Assembly (NCBI GenBank): GCA_003243865.1
Contig: QHBQ01000157.1
Coordinates: forward strand, 1 to 11,076
Reading direction: 5' to 3'
DNA from: Candidatus Chloroheliales bacterium
GTDB lineage: Bacteria > Chloroflexota > Chloroflexia > QHBQ01
DNA length: 11,076 bases
Position 1 is the first letter of the stretch. Each line of letters starts with the position of its first letter. Positions 1-6,110 of the stretch are shown here, piece by piece. The notes under the pieces were generated by a model. The model saw only the letters and a program-made list of their open reading frames with translations, searched no databases and had not been told where the DNA came from. The position numbers and the translations under genes are program-made.

Positions 1-936
1 ACCTCCGGCGGTGGTCGCGCCCTGAAGCAATGGCCCATCGCCGACGCCTATTTGCGTAGTCAGCATAATCTGCCGTTCAGCTACCAGTATGCCTTCACCA
101 GCGCGCCCGGCGAAGCGGTCAAGCTGGCGGCCGATGCAGCGCAGGCGGGCTATCGCCTGGTAGTGGCGGTCGGTGGCGACGGCACCATCAATGAGGTGGT
201 CAACGGCCTGTTCCGCAGTGGTCCGCCGCCTGCCGATTTGCAGCTCGGCGTGGTGCAGGCGGGGCGGGGTAGCGACTTTGGCCGCACCGTCGGCGTGCCG
301 AGCGATATGCGCGAGGCGCTTGCTCGCCTGATTGAAGGACGCAGGCGGCGGATAGACATTGGCCGCATGACCTATCACTCCGCCGGACGCGACCAGCAGC
401 GGGGCAAGGAACTTGTTCGCTACTTCGCCAACGTTGCCGGGGTCGGCTTCGACGCCGAGGTGGCCGCCCGCGCCGACCGTGGCCGCCAGGCGATCGGCCG
501 CGTACTGGGCGGCAGCATCCCTTACCTGACCGCGCTCGGCCTGTCGCTGCTGCGCTATCGCAACCGCCGCATGATAGTCGAGGCCGACGGCGTGACCCTG
601 CCCACGCCTGCGCCGGTCTACAGCGTGGTGGTGGCGAACTGCCAGTTCTTCGGCGGCGGGATGCGCGTCGCCCCCGACGCCGACCCCGCCGACGGCCTGT
701 TCGATGTAGTCATTCTCGGCAACTTCGGCAAGCTGGAAGTAGTGCGCGAGTTGCCCAAGCTGTACGAGGGTTCGCACCTCGCTCTGGCGAAGGTCAGCGT
801 CAGCCGCGCCCGCCAGGTAGTCGTCCGCGCTGCCAACCCGCATCGTCGGCTGATCGCTCAGGCCGACGGCGAGGTGGTGGGTCGCACCCCCATTACCTTC
901 GACCTGCTGCCCGCCACGCTGACCATACGAGTATAA
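1..936 (+). CDS. Diacylglycerol/lipid kinase family protein (YegS/BmrU-like), 5' end cut by window
   Basis: Probable cytosolic lipid kinase that phosphorylates diacylglycerol or a related lipid using ATP. The frame is open from base 1, and the first visible residues (TSGGGRALKQWP) match the N-terminal Asn-Pro-x-(S/A)-G-x-G loop region of this family. The gene therefore starts just before the window, and the in-frame TTG at 52 is not its start. Of 311 visible residues, the nucleotide-binding GGDGT motif is at 58-62, followed by INEVVNGL. A GRGSDF version of the usual G-T-x-N/S-D-F motif is at 88-93. The 'AGVGFDAEVA' segment and a C-terminal 'ADGE' motif are also typical. Family members are about 300 residues, so only about ten are missing. 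It ends 68 nt before a convergent gene, with a hairpin between. The family call is firm; the lipid substrate is unknown. Confidence 0.93.
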   Translation, partial: TSGGGRALKQWPIADAYLRSQHNLPFSYQYAFTSAPGEAVKLAADAAQAGYRLVVAVGGDGTINEVVNGLFRSGPPPADLQLGVVQAGRGSDFGRTVGVPSDMREALARLIEGRRRRIDIGRMTYHSAGRDQQRGKELVRYFANVAGVGFDAEVAARADRGRQAIGRVLGGSIPYLTALGLSLLRYRNRRMIVEADGVTLPTPAPVYSVVVANCQFFGGGMRVAPDADPADGLFDVVILGNFGKLEVVRELPKLYEGSHLALAKVSVSRARQVVVRAANPHRRLIAQADGEVVGRTPITFDLLPATLTIRV

Positions 937-945
937 GCAAACCTA

Positions 946-972
946 ATGCCCCTGCTAATTCAGCAAGGGCAT
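946..972. terminator. Hairpin between convergent genes, probable bidirectional terminator
   Basis: The arms ATGCCC (946-951) and GGGCAT (967-972) pair. After one C/A mismatch the stem continues with TGCT and AGCA around the five-base loop AATTC. It sits 10 nt past the stop of the plus-strand lipid kinase and 33 nt past the stop of the minus-strand membrane protein. That is where a shared terminator is expected. There is no clear T-run on either side, so factor-independent termination would be weak. Confidence 0.5.
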
Positions 973-1004
973 CGTCTGATTACTTAGCTATTGCGCCCGC
1001 CACG

Positions 1005-1670
1005 TCACGTGCGCGTCACGGTGCGGCTTACGCTGAGCTGCCTTAGTGGGCCGGGGCGGGCGCCTAGGGCACCACCGAGGAGGGCCGCTAGCGCGGCAAG
1101 TGCAAGTGCCAGAAGCGTACCCCAAGCAGTGTTGCTGACGGCAGTGGTCGCATTCTGCACGGTCTGGGTTGTAACGACGGTAGCCTGGAGGGTTGGATTA
1201 CCGGTGACCTGGCCCACCACCTGAGCGGCGTTGTTAACGGTTGCTCCCACCAGCGCGCCGATGCCGCTGCCCAATGCGAACACGAGCAGGGTAATAGCCA
1301 CACACCATACCATCATACCGTGCAGGACGCCGTTGCCTGAGCCAGTGACTGCTGCGGTGCCTGCTGCCAGCCACCCTCCGACAAAGAAGGCGATCAACAC
1401 GCTGACGGCACCCCAAATGCCAGCACCCAGGCCCAGGTTAGCCAGGTTGTCGCCGGGCTGAAACTGACCCAGGCCAATCGCCACTCCCAGTACCGAGAGG
1501 ACTATCAGTGTTGCAAGGGCAGCGAACAGCCCGGCAATAACTGATCCCCACCGCACCAGGTCTATGGGTCGCGTGACCACGGGTTCACCAGCACTAGCGA
1601 CCGTGGTGCTGGTTGTACTTGCGCTGTCATAGACCGGCGTAGGGACGATGACAGGCCCTGGTTCTTGCAT
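1005..1670 (-). CDS. Conserved small membrane protein, four predicted helices, function unknown
   Basis: A 221-residue integral membrane protein of unknown function. The ATG at 1670 is chosen because AGGAGG (1677-1682) lies six bases upstream; the frame extends 18 codons further but without such a site. The Pro/Ser/Thr-rich N-terminus (1-33) is followed by 'RPIDLVRWGSVIAGLFAAL', helices at about 42-66, 82-106 and 115-140, and a last helix at about 180-202. A polar Thr/Asn/Gln-rich stretch (about 143-178) lies between helices 3 and 4. The layout 'WG.V.AG...A', 'GAGIWGAVS...AFFVGGW' and 'LHGMMVW' resembles a family often labelled PhnA-like in proteobacteria, a label with no known function. It lies 168 nt downstream of the anti-sigma gene on the same strand, with its own candidate promoter, so it may be separately transcribed. 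Confidence 0.8.
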   Translation of the reverse strand: MQEPGPVIVPTPVYDSASTTSTTVASAGEPVVTRPIDLVRWGSVIAGLFAALATLIVLSVLGVAIGLGQFQPGDNLANLGLGAGIWGAVSVLIAFFVGGWLAAGTAAVTGSGNGVLHGMMVWCVAITLLVFALGSGIGALVGATVNNAAQVVGQVTGNPTLQATVVTTQTVQNATTAVSNTAWGTLLALALAALAALLGGALGARPGPLRQLSVSRTVTRT

Positions 1671-1679
1671 GATAAACCT

Positions 1680-1719
1680 CCTGTGGTTATATTGTAGCCC
1701 CATATTCCAAACCCACAGG
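1680..1719 (-). promoter_or_regulatory. Inverted repeat overlapping the ribosome binding site of the membrane protein gene
   Basis: On the minus strand, CCTGTGGGTT (1719-1710) is complementary to AACCACAGG (1688-1680), apart from one bulged G, across a 21-nt loop. The 3' arm ends in the first bases of the AGGAGG ribosome binding site (1682-1677). In an RNA that starts upstream of 1719 the hairpin would bury part of the site. In an RNA started at the TACAAT box the 5' arm is absent. As DNA, the arms flank the candidate -10 element and could instead be a repressor site. Confidence 0.4.
1691..1696 (-). promoter_or_regulatory. Candidate -10 element of the small membrane protein gene
   Basis: TACAAT on the minus strand differs by one base from the TATAAT consensus and ends 20 nt before the ATG at 1670. 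Transcription would begin near 1684, giving a leader of about 14 nt that still contains the whole Shine-Dalgarno site. No good -35 hexamer is present at 16-18 bp, so the call is weak. Confidence 0.3.
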
Positions 1720-1838
1720 AACATGAGGCAATGGAAGTACTATTAACCGCCTGGATTTCCAACATGAAAGTATAAGCATGAACTATGCCAGGGTCGGTTC
1801 GGCTGTTCACCATAGAAGGCTACAAGCAGCAACGTTCA

Positions 1839-3455
1839 TCACTTGCCGCCAGCCGCGCAGCCGAGCAACTGCCCCGATGCGGGCAAAACCCGCGCCGCAC
1901 TGCCGTCTAGCGGCTGGGCAACCAGGCTGATCTGGCGGTTGTCATTGCTGTCATTGCTGGCGATCTGATAGTAGATAGTGGCGCCGCAGGCCTGCATCGC
2001 GGTGACACTGACGCCGGTTGCGCCGTCGGGGGCTTTTACCTGGGCGATCTGGTCATCGTGGGCGCGGCTGCCGAGGCCAACCTCGCGGACCTCCAGGTTG
2101 CCGGATTTGCTGCTCGACTGGATGTAGAGCAGGTTGCTGCCATCCACTGTTTCAGCGAACGGCCCGCTGACATACCTACCATCGCTGCTTGTTGCCAGCG
2201 TTTTGTAGCTCACCTTCGGTACATTATAGTCAATAATCGCCTGAGCAGGTAGATTGGACGTAACCGCGTTCTGCTTGCTCACCGCAACAAAGATGTTTTG
2301 TCCTTGCCGGTCCATCCAAGGAACATCAGTGGAGAAGTAACCGTTGCCAATCACCGACTTGCTCGTCTTGCCGTCGGCGCTGCTGGCACTGATGTCTATG
2401 ATGTTGCCTTCGCTGGCCTGCCAGGTATAGAGCAACCCATCGGCGCCCCAGCCAACGAAGCGAGTAGGCGTGACCCCAATCCCACTGGGGCGGCCTGAAT
2501 GTGGTGCAGGCGGTGATGTAATCTGCTTTCCGCTTGTCAGTTCAATTACCCCCTCGCTCCATGCTCCGCCAATAATCGCCTTGTAGGCGAGCTTCTGCCC
2601 GTCACCAGATAGCGCACCGTAAGGCGGGGCGTAGAACCGGCCATCGTTGGGCAATGGGTCGGCAACATTGTAGCTGCCTACCGGCTTGCCCTGAGTAAGG
2701 TCATAAACCTCCACATTTACCTTGTTTCCATTCAGCACGCTGTATACCGCCCGCTGCTGATCAGGCGACAAAGCTACCGGCGCATCTTTGATTGCATTGG
2801 GGCGGCTGGCGATCGTCTCGGTCATGCCCGCGCTGTCTATGGCGGTGAAGACAAGATTGGTAGCCGACTCGTTGGCCGTCATCGGCTGTACCAGCAGGGC
2901 GCGGGGCAGCGGCGTGCCACTCACCTCGGGCATCATCACCTGGGTTCCCTTAGCCTCCGCGCGGCCCAGTGCAGGAGTAATTGAGGCTGGCACCTCGACA
3001 GTAGGGCTGGCATAGGCCAGCTGTGTGGTTGGCAACCCGCGCCCGCTGAACATCAGCCCCAGCGCTCCCGCAAAGGCGGCCAGCATCGCCAGCGCGGCCA
3101 CGCTGCTCGCTAGACGGGGGGCGCGGCTCACCACCCCGGCCCTAACTGGCTTGAGGCTGCGCTTGTCGGCCTCGGCCTCGGCAATCGCGTTCATCACTGC
3201 GGCGCGGACGCGCGGCGAGGCAGGTGGATTGGGCAGGATCTTGATTTGGCGGTCGAGGGTGGAGTAGGAGTTCAGGAGTGAAGTGCAGTAGGAGCAGGAG
3301 GCGAGGTGCTGTTCGAGGGTGGCGGTTTCGCCTGTAGTGAGGGTTTGACTCAGGTAATCACTAATGCGCCGCGCGTTGGTCTGACACTCAGACGGCGGCG
3401 GTGTAGTATACCAGTTGGAATTGTTATGATTGCGATTACCAGTCATGATCATCAC
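1839..3455 (-). CDS. Zinc-finger (zf-HC2/ZAS) anti-sigma factor with beta-propeller-like outer domain
   Basis: Probable membrane-bound anti-sigma factor for the sigma gene directly upstream. The ZAS motif H50-x3-C54-x2-C57, preceded by C24, matches the zinc-binding anti-sigma domain that holds ECF sigma factors inactive. One hydrophobic helix (about 115-136) follows a basic stretch. The roughly 400-residue remainder should be extracytoplasmic. It holds repeats of the type 'LSPDQQRAVYS', 'LSGDGQKLAYK' and 'SSDGRYVSG', as in TolB/PD40 beta-propeller blades, suggesting a sensory domain. It follows the sigma stop by 41 nt on the same strand, so the two are likely co-transcribed. The start is uncertain: GTG 3455, ATG 3452 and ATG 3446 are clustered and none has a clear Shine-Dalgarno site. 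It ends in a double stop (TGATGA). The sensed signal is unknown. Confidence 0.85.
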   Translation of the reverse strand: MMIMTGNRNHNNSNWYTTPPPSECQTNARRISDYLSQTLTTGETATLEQHLASCSYCTSLLNSYSTLDRQIKILPNPPASPRVRAAVMNAIAEAEADKRSLKPVRAGVVSRAPRLASSVAALAMLAAFAGALGLMFSGRGLPTTQLAYASPTVEVPASITPALGRAEAKGTQVMMPEVSGTPLPRALLVQPMTANESATNLVFTAIDSAGMTETIASRPNAIKDAPVALSPDQQRAVYSVLNGNKVNVEVYDLTQGKPVGSYNVADPLPNDGRFYAPPYGALSGDGQKLAYKAIIGGAWSEGVIELTSGKQITSPPAPHSGRPSGIGVTPTRFVGWGADGLLYTWQASEGNIIDISASSADGKTSKSVIGNGYFSTDVPWMDRQGQNIFVAVSKQNAVTSNLPAQAIIDYNVPKVSYKTLATSSDGRYVSGPFAETVDGSNLLYIQSSSKSGNLEVREVGLGSRAHDDQIAQVKAPDGATGVSVTAMQACGATIYYQIASNDSNDNRQISLVAQPLDGSAARVLPASGQLLGCAAGGK

Positions 3456-3496
3456 ATACGTTGCAATCAGACAAAAACTTCACTGCCGCAACGTCG

Positions 3497-4204
3497 CTAC
3501 CTTTCTGAATCGCGACTATCTTGCTCGTCCTCTTGCTGTAGGCGCAAGTACGCCTCTCTGAACGCCTGGCGGGCGCGAAAGAGGCGCGTCTTCACTGCTG
3601 CTTCCGTGCTGCTGGTGATTTGGGCAACCTCCGCAATCGAGAAACCCTCATGAATGTGCAATAGCAAACTGGTACGCTGTTCAGGGGTAAGAATAGATAG
3701 CGCCCGCTGCACTGTCTCTGCATCTTCCTTCTGTTGCGCCGGGTCGGCAATCACGCCCAACCCAGCGGTAGAATGACCTCCCCCAAAGCCACCCTGCCGC
3801 TGAGCGGACGTGGCAGAAGAAGAAGAGAGAAAGGGAAGCACGTTTGCAATCGGTATCCACGATACAAGGCGACGGCGGCGCAACGAGTTGCGGGCCACAT
3901 TAGTCGCGATGGTATAGAGCCAGGCAACGACATTGCTATCGGGTCGGAGTCGCTCGTAAGCCTGATAAGCTCGGACGAAAGTGTCTTGCGCGAGATCCTC
4001 AGCCAGGTCGGGGTCGCCGACGATGCGATAGATGTAGCCAGTGATAGTTCGCTGGTAGCGGTTGAACAGTTCGGTGAAATCGGCGAACTGCTCTGGCGCG
4101 ACGCTGGCGTTATCCTCATCCACAGCGGGTAGGCCAAGCTTACCATCGCTGCCTGCCACCGCGCCGCCCTCCCTATCTGCTGCGCTCATAACACTCTCTA
4201 ACAT
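3497..4204 (-). CDS. ECF-type RNA polymerase sigma factor
   Basis: Alternative sigma factor of 235 residues (230 if the ATG at 4189 is used). Region 2 (about 43-112) contains 'DLAEDLAQDTFVRAYQAYERL' then 'VVAWLYTIATNVARNSLRRRR', the classic core-binding and -10 recognition segment. Region 4 (about 163-220) contains 'LTPEQRTSLLLHIHEGFSIAEVAQI' and a helix-turn-helix ending 'AAVKTRLFRARQAF'. The linker of about 50 residues between them is long for the family and rich in Ser, Gly and Gln. A 40-residue acidic N-terminal extension precedes region 2. Both starts are weakly supported: CAGG lies eight bases before 4204, and GAGAG about four bases before 4189. It leads the pair with the zinc-finger anti-sigma gene and is presumably kept inactive by that protein until a surface signal arrives. 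Confidence 0.93.
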   Translation of the reverse strand: MLESVMSAADREGGAVAGSDGKLGLPAVDEDNASVAPEQFADFTELFNRYQRTITGYIYRIVGDPDLAEDLAQDTFVRAYQAYERLRPDSNVVAWLYTIATNVARNSLRRRRLVSWIPIANVLPFLSSSSATSAQRQGGFGGGHSTAGLGVIADPAQQKEDAETVQRALSILTPEQRTSLLLHIHEGFSIAEVAQITSSTEAAVKTRLFRARQAFREAYLRLQQEDEQDSRDSER

Positions 4205-4242
4205 ATATAAAACCTGACGGTGGCAAAAGGTTACACCGATCT

Positions 4243-4264
4243 CGACGAGTTTTCGACGAATTTT
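4243..4264 (-). repeat. Tandem 11-bp repeat upstream of the ECF sigma gene
   Basis: CGACGAGTTTT (4243-4253) is immediately followed by CGACGAATTTT (4254-4264), two copies with one mismatch. On the sense strand of the sigma gene each copy reads AAAA-T/C-TCGTCG, about 40-60 nt before the start codon. CGTC is a common -10 core for ECF promoters, so this could belong to a self-regulated promoter, but I found no convincing GGAAC-type -35 at the right distance. Confidence 0.3.
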
Positions 4265-4277
4265 GTGGCTTCGCCAC
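4265..4277. other. Short perfect hairpin GTGGC-TTC-GCCAC
   Basis: A five-base-pair perfect stem with a three-base loop, sitting between the tandem 11-bp repeat and the palindromic repeat cluster. On the plus strand it is preceded by TTTT, and on the minus strand it is followed by AAAA, so it is not a standard terminator for the minus-strand genes. It may be the edge of the repeat element next to it. Confidence 0.35.
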
Positions 4278-4284
4278 TCCCCTC

Positions 4285-4398
4285 ACCCCAACCCTCTCCC
4301 CCGCCGGGGGAGAGGGGGAGAATGATCCCAACCCGCTCCCCCGGCGGGGAGAGGGGGAGATTGATCCCAACCCGCTCCCCCGGCGGGGGCGGGATTAC
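4285..4398. repeat. Cluster of three palindromic C/G-rich repeats
   Basis: Three tandem copies with CCCAACCC at 4287, 4327 and 4366, giving periods of 40 and 39 bp. Each copy is CCCAACCC followed by C[T/G]CTCCCCC-like bases, a CCGCCGGGG-like centre and, in the first two, GAGAGGGGGAGA. The units fold into very stable hairpins; the copy at 4371-4393 pairs CCCGC with GCGGG around CCCC/GGGG. This fills the gap between the GH18 stop (4403) and the sigma start (4204). It may end or stabilise the GH18 transcript, though no T-run follows. The sequence is related to the repeats at 10828-10974. Short open frames across it are just translations of the repeat. Confidence 0.8.
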
Positions 4399-4402
4399 CG
4401 CG

Positions 4403-6019
4403 CTAGTGGCAGATGGTACGCACGTTATCCACCCCCAGCAGGCCGAGCAGCACGTCGTTGGGCGGCTGGTTCTCAGGGTGAAACTCGAAGCGGACACGCT
4501 CGAAGTATTGCACGGTATAAACCTTGCCGTCGGTTGGGCTGGTCTCGGCGATTTCGTCGGTGAGAGGGTAGCCGAACTGGGCCAGGCCACCATGCTGCTG
4601 CCAATAGTTGAAGAAACCACCGCGCAGTAGATGCTGAGTCTCAGGGAAGTAATGCTGCGTTGAGGTGTCGGATACCGGGTCGCGGGGCGGGGCAAAGTTA
4701 TCGCCCAGTGCCTGCACCCCCAGCAGGCCGAGTAGCACATCGTAGGGCGGCTGGTTTGCAGGGTGATACTCGAAACGGTTGCGCTCGAAGTATTGCACGG
4801 TATAGACCTTGCCATCGGTGGCGCTGATCTCGGTGTGTTCCTCAGTCAGCGGGTAGCCGTAGATGGCGAGGCCGCCGTGCTGCTGCCAGTAACGCAGGAA
4901 GCGGCCAGCGAGCGAGTGGCCGGTCTGCAGGAAATAGACGTGGTCGGCGGTGGACGGGAACGGCACGATGCGATCGCAACCGTTGCCCCGATGCGCTGCG
5001 CTTGCCAGCAAGGGCCAGACGGCGGGATCCTCGTGGCCCAGCCGCCATAGGGCGATGCCCGCGAAGCTGTAGGGCTGGATCACATTCAGCTTGGCCGCGA
5101 TGCTGGCGGCGTTCTCGTACCAGACCTCGTGCTGGTTGCCGCTCCCGTCGGTGTAGGTTATCCAGGGTGACTGAGCGGTGGGGTCGAAGTTGCCCTGCCC
5201 GTTGAACTGCTGCTTGCGCGCCAGCACATCGGCATAGTGGATCGAGTCGGCCAATGCGTGGGTGGTCTTGTTCCAGTCGAGGCCGTAGAGGTCAATTCCC
5301 CACACCACCTTTGCTGGCGCGATGCGGCTGTTGGTATAGGCGGCGACATCGTTGACCCAGCCGACCGGCGCAACTGGGCCGGGGCTGCCGCCCATGTAGT
5401 GGAAATCGTAGGCCATCACCGCCGCGTAGTCGAGGATGCCGCCGAGCGCGGCGTAGTCGTAGACGCCCGCGAAGTCGCCGCCGTCACGGGTCTTGGCCGC
5501 CAGGTCCATGGTGATTAGCTTGTGCTGCGTATGTAGGCGGCTGGCAAGGCGGGCGCTGAAGTCGGTATAGAGGCTAGCGTCGGTGGGCAGCAGCGCCTCG
5601 AAATCCACATTGATGCCGTCGTAGTTGCCATCAATCACCAGGTGGTAGAGCTTATCAATCAGCGCATCGCGCTTGACCGGGTCAGCGAGCAGGGTGTGGA
5701 AGCCCTGATGCCCAACCAGGTTCTGGATCATCGGCAGTATCTTGACATGGTGGGCGCGTAGCAGGTTGTCAACCGCGGGCGTGGCGCTGCCAATCACATT
5801 GCCCGCGCCGTCCAGCTTGTAATACCAGGGCGAAACGATGTCCAGGCTACCTACATTGGCGCTGAGGCTGTCGAACGATTTGCTGTCATAGGTCACATAC
5901 CAGGCCCAGCGTATCCCCACCCCAGCCGCATGGGTGAGCGGCGGGCGCTCTGCCGCTGGTAGCAGGGTGAGCAGCAGCAAGGCGATAACCAGCGTAACAA
6001 GCCGAGGTGAACGCAGCAT
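4403..6019 (-). CDS. Secreted GH18 glycoside hydrolase with two C-terminal Chloroflexota-type repeats
   Basis: Exported glycosidase of 538 residues. The ATG at 6019 is supported by AAGGAGG (6026-6032) six bases upstream. A signal peptide covers about 1-32, with a hydrophobic core at 7-20 and 'THAAG' near the cleavage site. The GH18 barrel spans about 35-345. Its catalytic strand reads DGINVDFE (134-141), with D139 and the proton donor E141. 'VMAYDFHYMGGSPGPVAPVGW' (201-221) and 'GIALWRLGHEDP' are typical of the YaaH/spore-cortex branch of GH18. That branch cuts N-acetylglucosamine-containing polymers such as peptidoglycan, so chitin is not the only possible substrate. Two domains of about 80 residues follow (354-434, 449-529). 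It lies downstream of the channel gene and upstream of the sigma gene on the same strand. The substrate is unproven. Confidence 0.9.
   Translation of the reverse strand: MLRSPRLVTLVIALLLLTLLPAAERPPLTHAAGVGIRWAWYVTYDSKSFDSLSANVGSLDIVSPWYYKLDGAGNVIGSATPAVDNLLRAHHVKILPMIQNLVGHQGFHTLLADPVKRDALIDKLYHLVIDGNYDGINVDFEALLPTDASLYTDFSARLASRLHTQHKLITMDLAAKTRDGGDFAGVYDYAALGGILDYAAVMAYDFHYMGGSPGPVAPVGWVNDVAAYTNSRIAPAKVVWGIDLYGLDWNKTTHALADSIHYADVLARKQQFNGQGNFDPTAQSPWITYTDGSGNQHEVWYENAASIAAKLNVIQPYSFAGIALWRLGHEDPAVWPLLASAAHRGNGCDRIVPFPSTADHVYFLQTGHSLAGRFLRYWQQHGGLAIYGYPLTEEHTEISATDGKVYTVQYFERNRFEYHPANQPPYDVLLGLLGVQALGDNFAPPRDPVSDTSTQHYFPETQHLLRGGFFNYWQQHGGLAQFGYPLTDEIAETSPTDGKVYTVQYFERVRFEFHPENQPPNDVLLGLLGVDNVRTICH
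4433..4960 (-). repeat. Two tandem copies of an 80-residue domain inside the GH18 gene
   Basis: Residues 354-434 (4718-4960) and 449-529 (4433-4675) align without gaps. Shared parts include 'YWQQHGGLA..GYPLT', 'TDGKVYTVQYFER.RFE', 'HP.NQPP.DVLLGLLGV' and a weaker 'F..TGH.L.G.F' start. DNA identity is also high in places, for example CACCCCCAGCAGGCCGAG in both. This repeat type recurs at the C-termini of exported Chloroflexota proteins and may bind wall or glycan, which is an inference. A 14-residue linker separates the copies. Confidence 0.85.
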
Positions 6020-6030
6020 CCAAAGCCTCC

Positions 6031-6071
6031 TTGTAATTGCAGATTGCAGATATCATGATAACGAATTACAA
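6031..6071. promoter_or_regulatory. Inverted repeat and palindrome upstream of the GH18 gene
   Basis: TTGTAATT (6031-6038) and AATTACAA (6064-6071) form a perfect 8-bp inverted repeat. Between them is the 10-bp palindrome TATCATGATA (6051-6060). All of it lies within 52 nt upstream of the GH18 start, in the 91-nt gap after the channel gene. On the minus strand TTGCGG followed 18 bp later by TGTAAT could be a promoter. The arrangement suits an operator or a stem in the leader RNA, but no specific regulator is recognised. Confidence 0.35.
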
Positions 6072-6110
6072 AGCTGGAAGTTGCGAATCCGCAAGTCAGC
6101 CTTTCACCTT

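Noticed and set aside
52..54. TTG at 52 as the start of the lipid kinase
   Set aside because: The frame is open to base 1 and the residues before it (TSGGGRALKQWP) belong to the conserved N-terminal loop of the family, so the true start is outside the window.
1562..1813. Minus-strand 83-codon frame covering the gap upstream of the small membrane protein
   Set aside because: It overlaps that gene's N-terminus out of frame, lacks a ribosome binding site, and its product has no recognisable features.
4173..4370. Minus-strand open frame of 65 codons, and plus-strand frame 4220-4630, across the palindromic repeats
   Set aside because: The minus frame reads 'SPSPRRGSGLGS...SPSPPAGERVG', the typical translation of such repeats, and runs into the sigma gene in the wrong frame. 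The plus frame is antisense to the GH18 C-terminus.
6081..6094. TTGCG-AATC-CGCAA hairpin after the channel gene as its terminator
   Set aside because: The stem is only five base pairs and no T-run follows on the minus strand.
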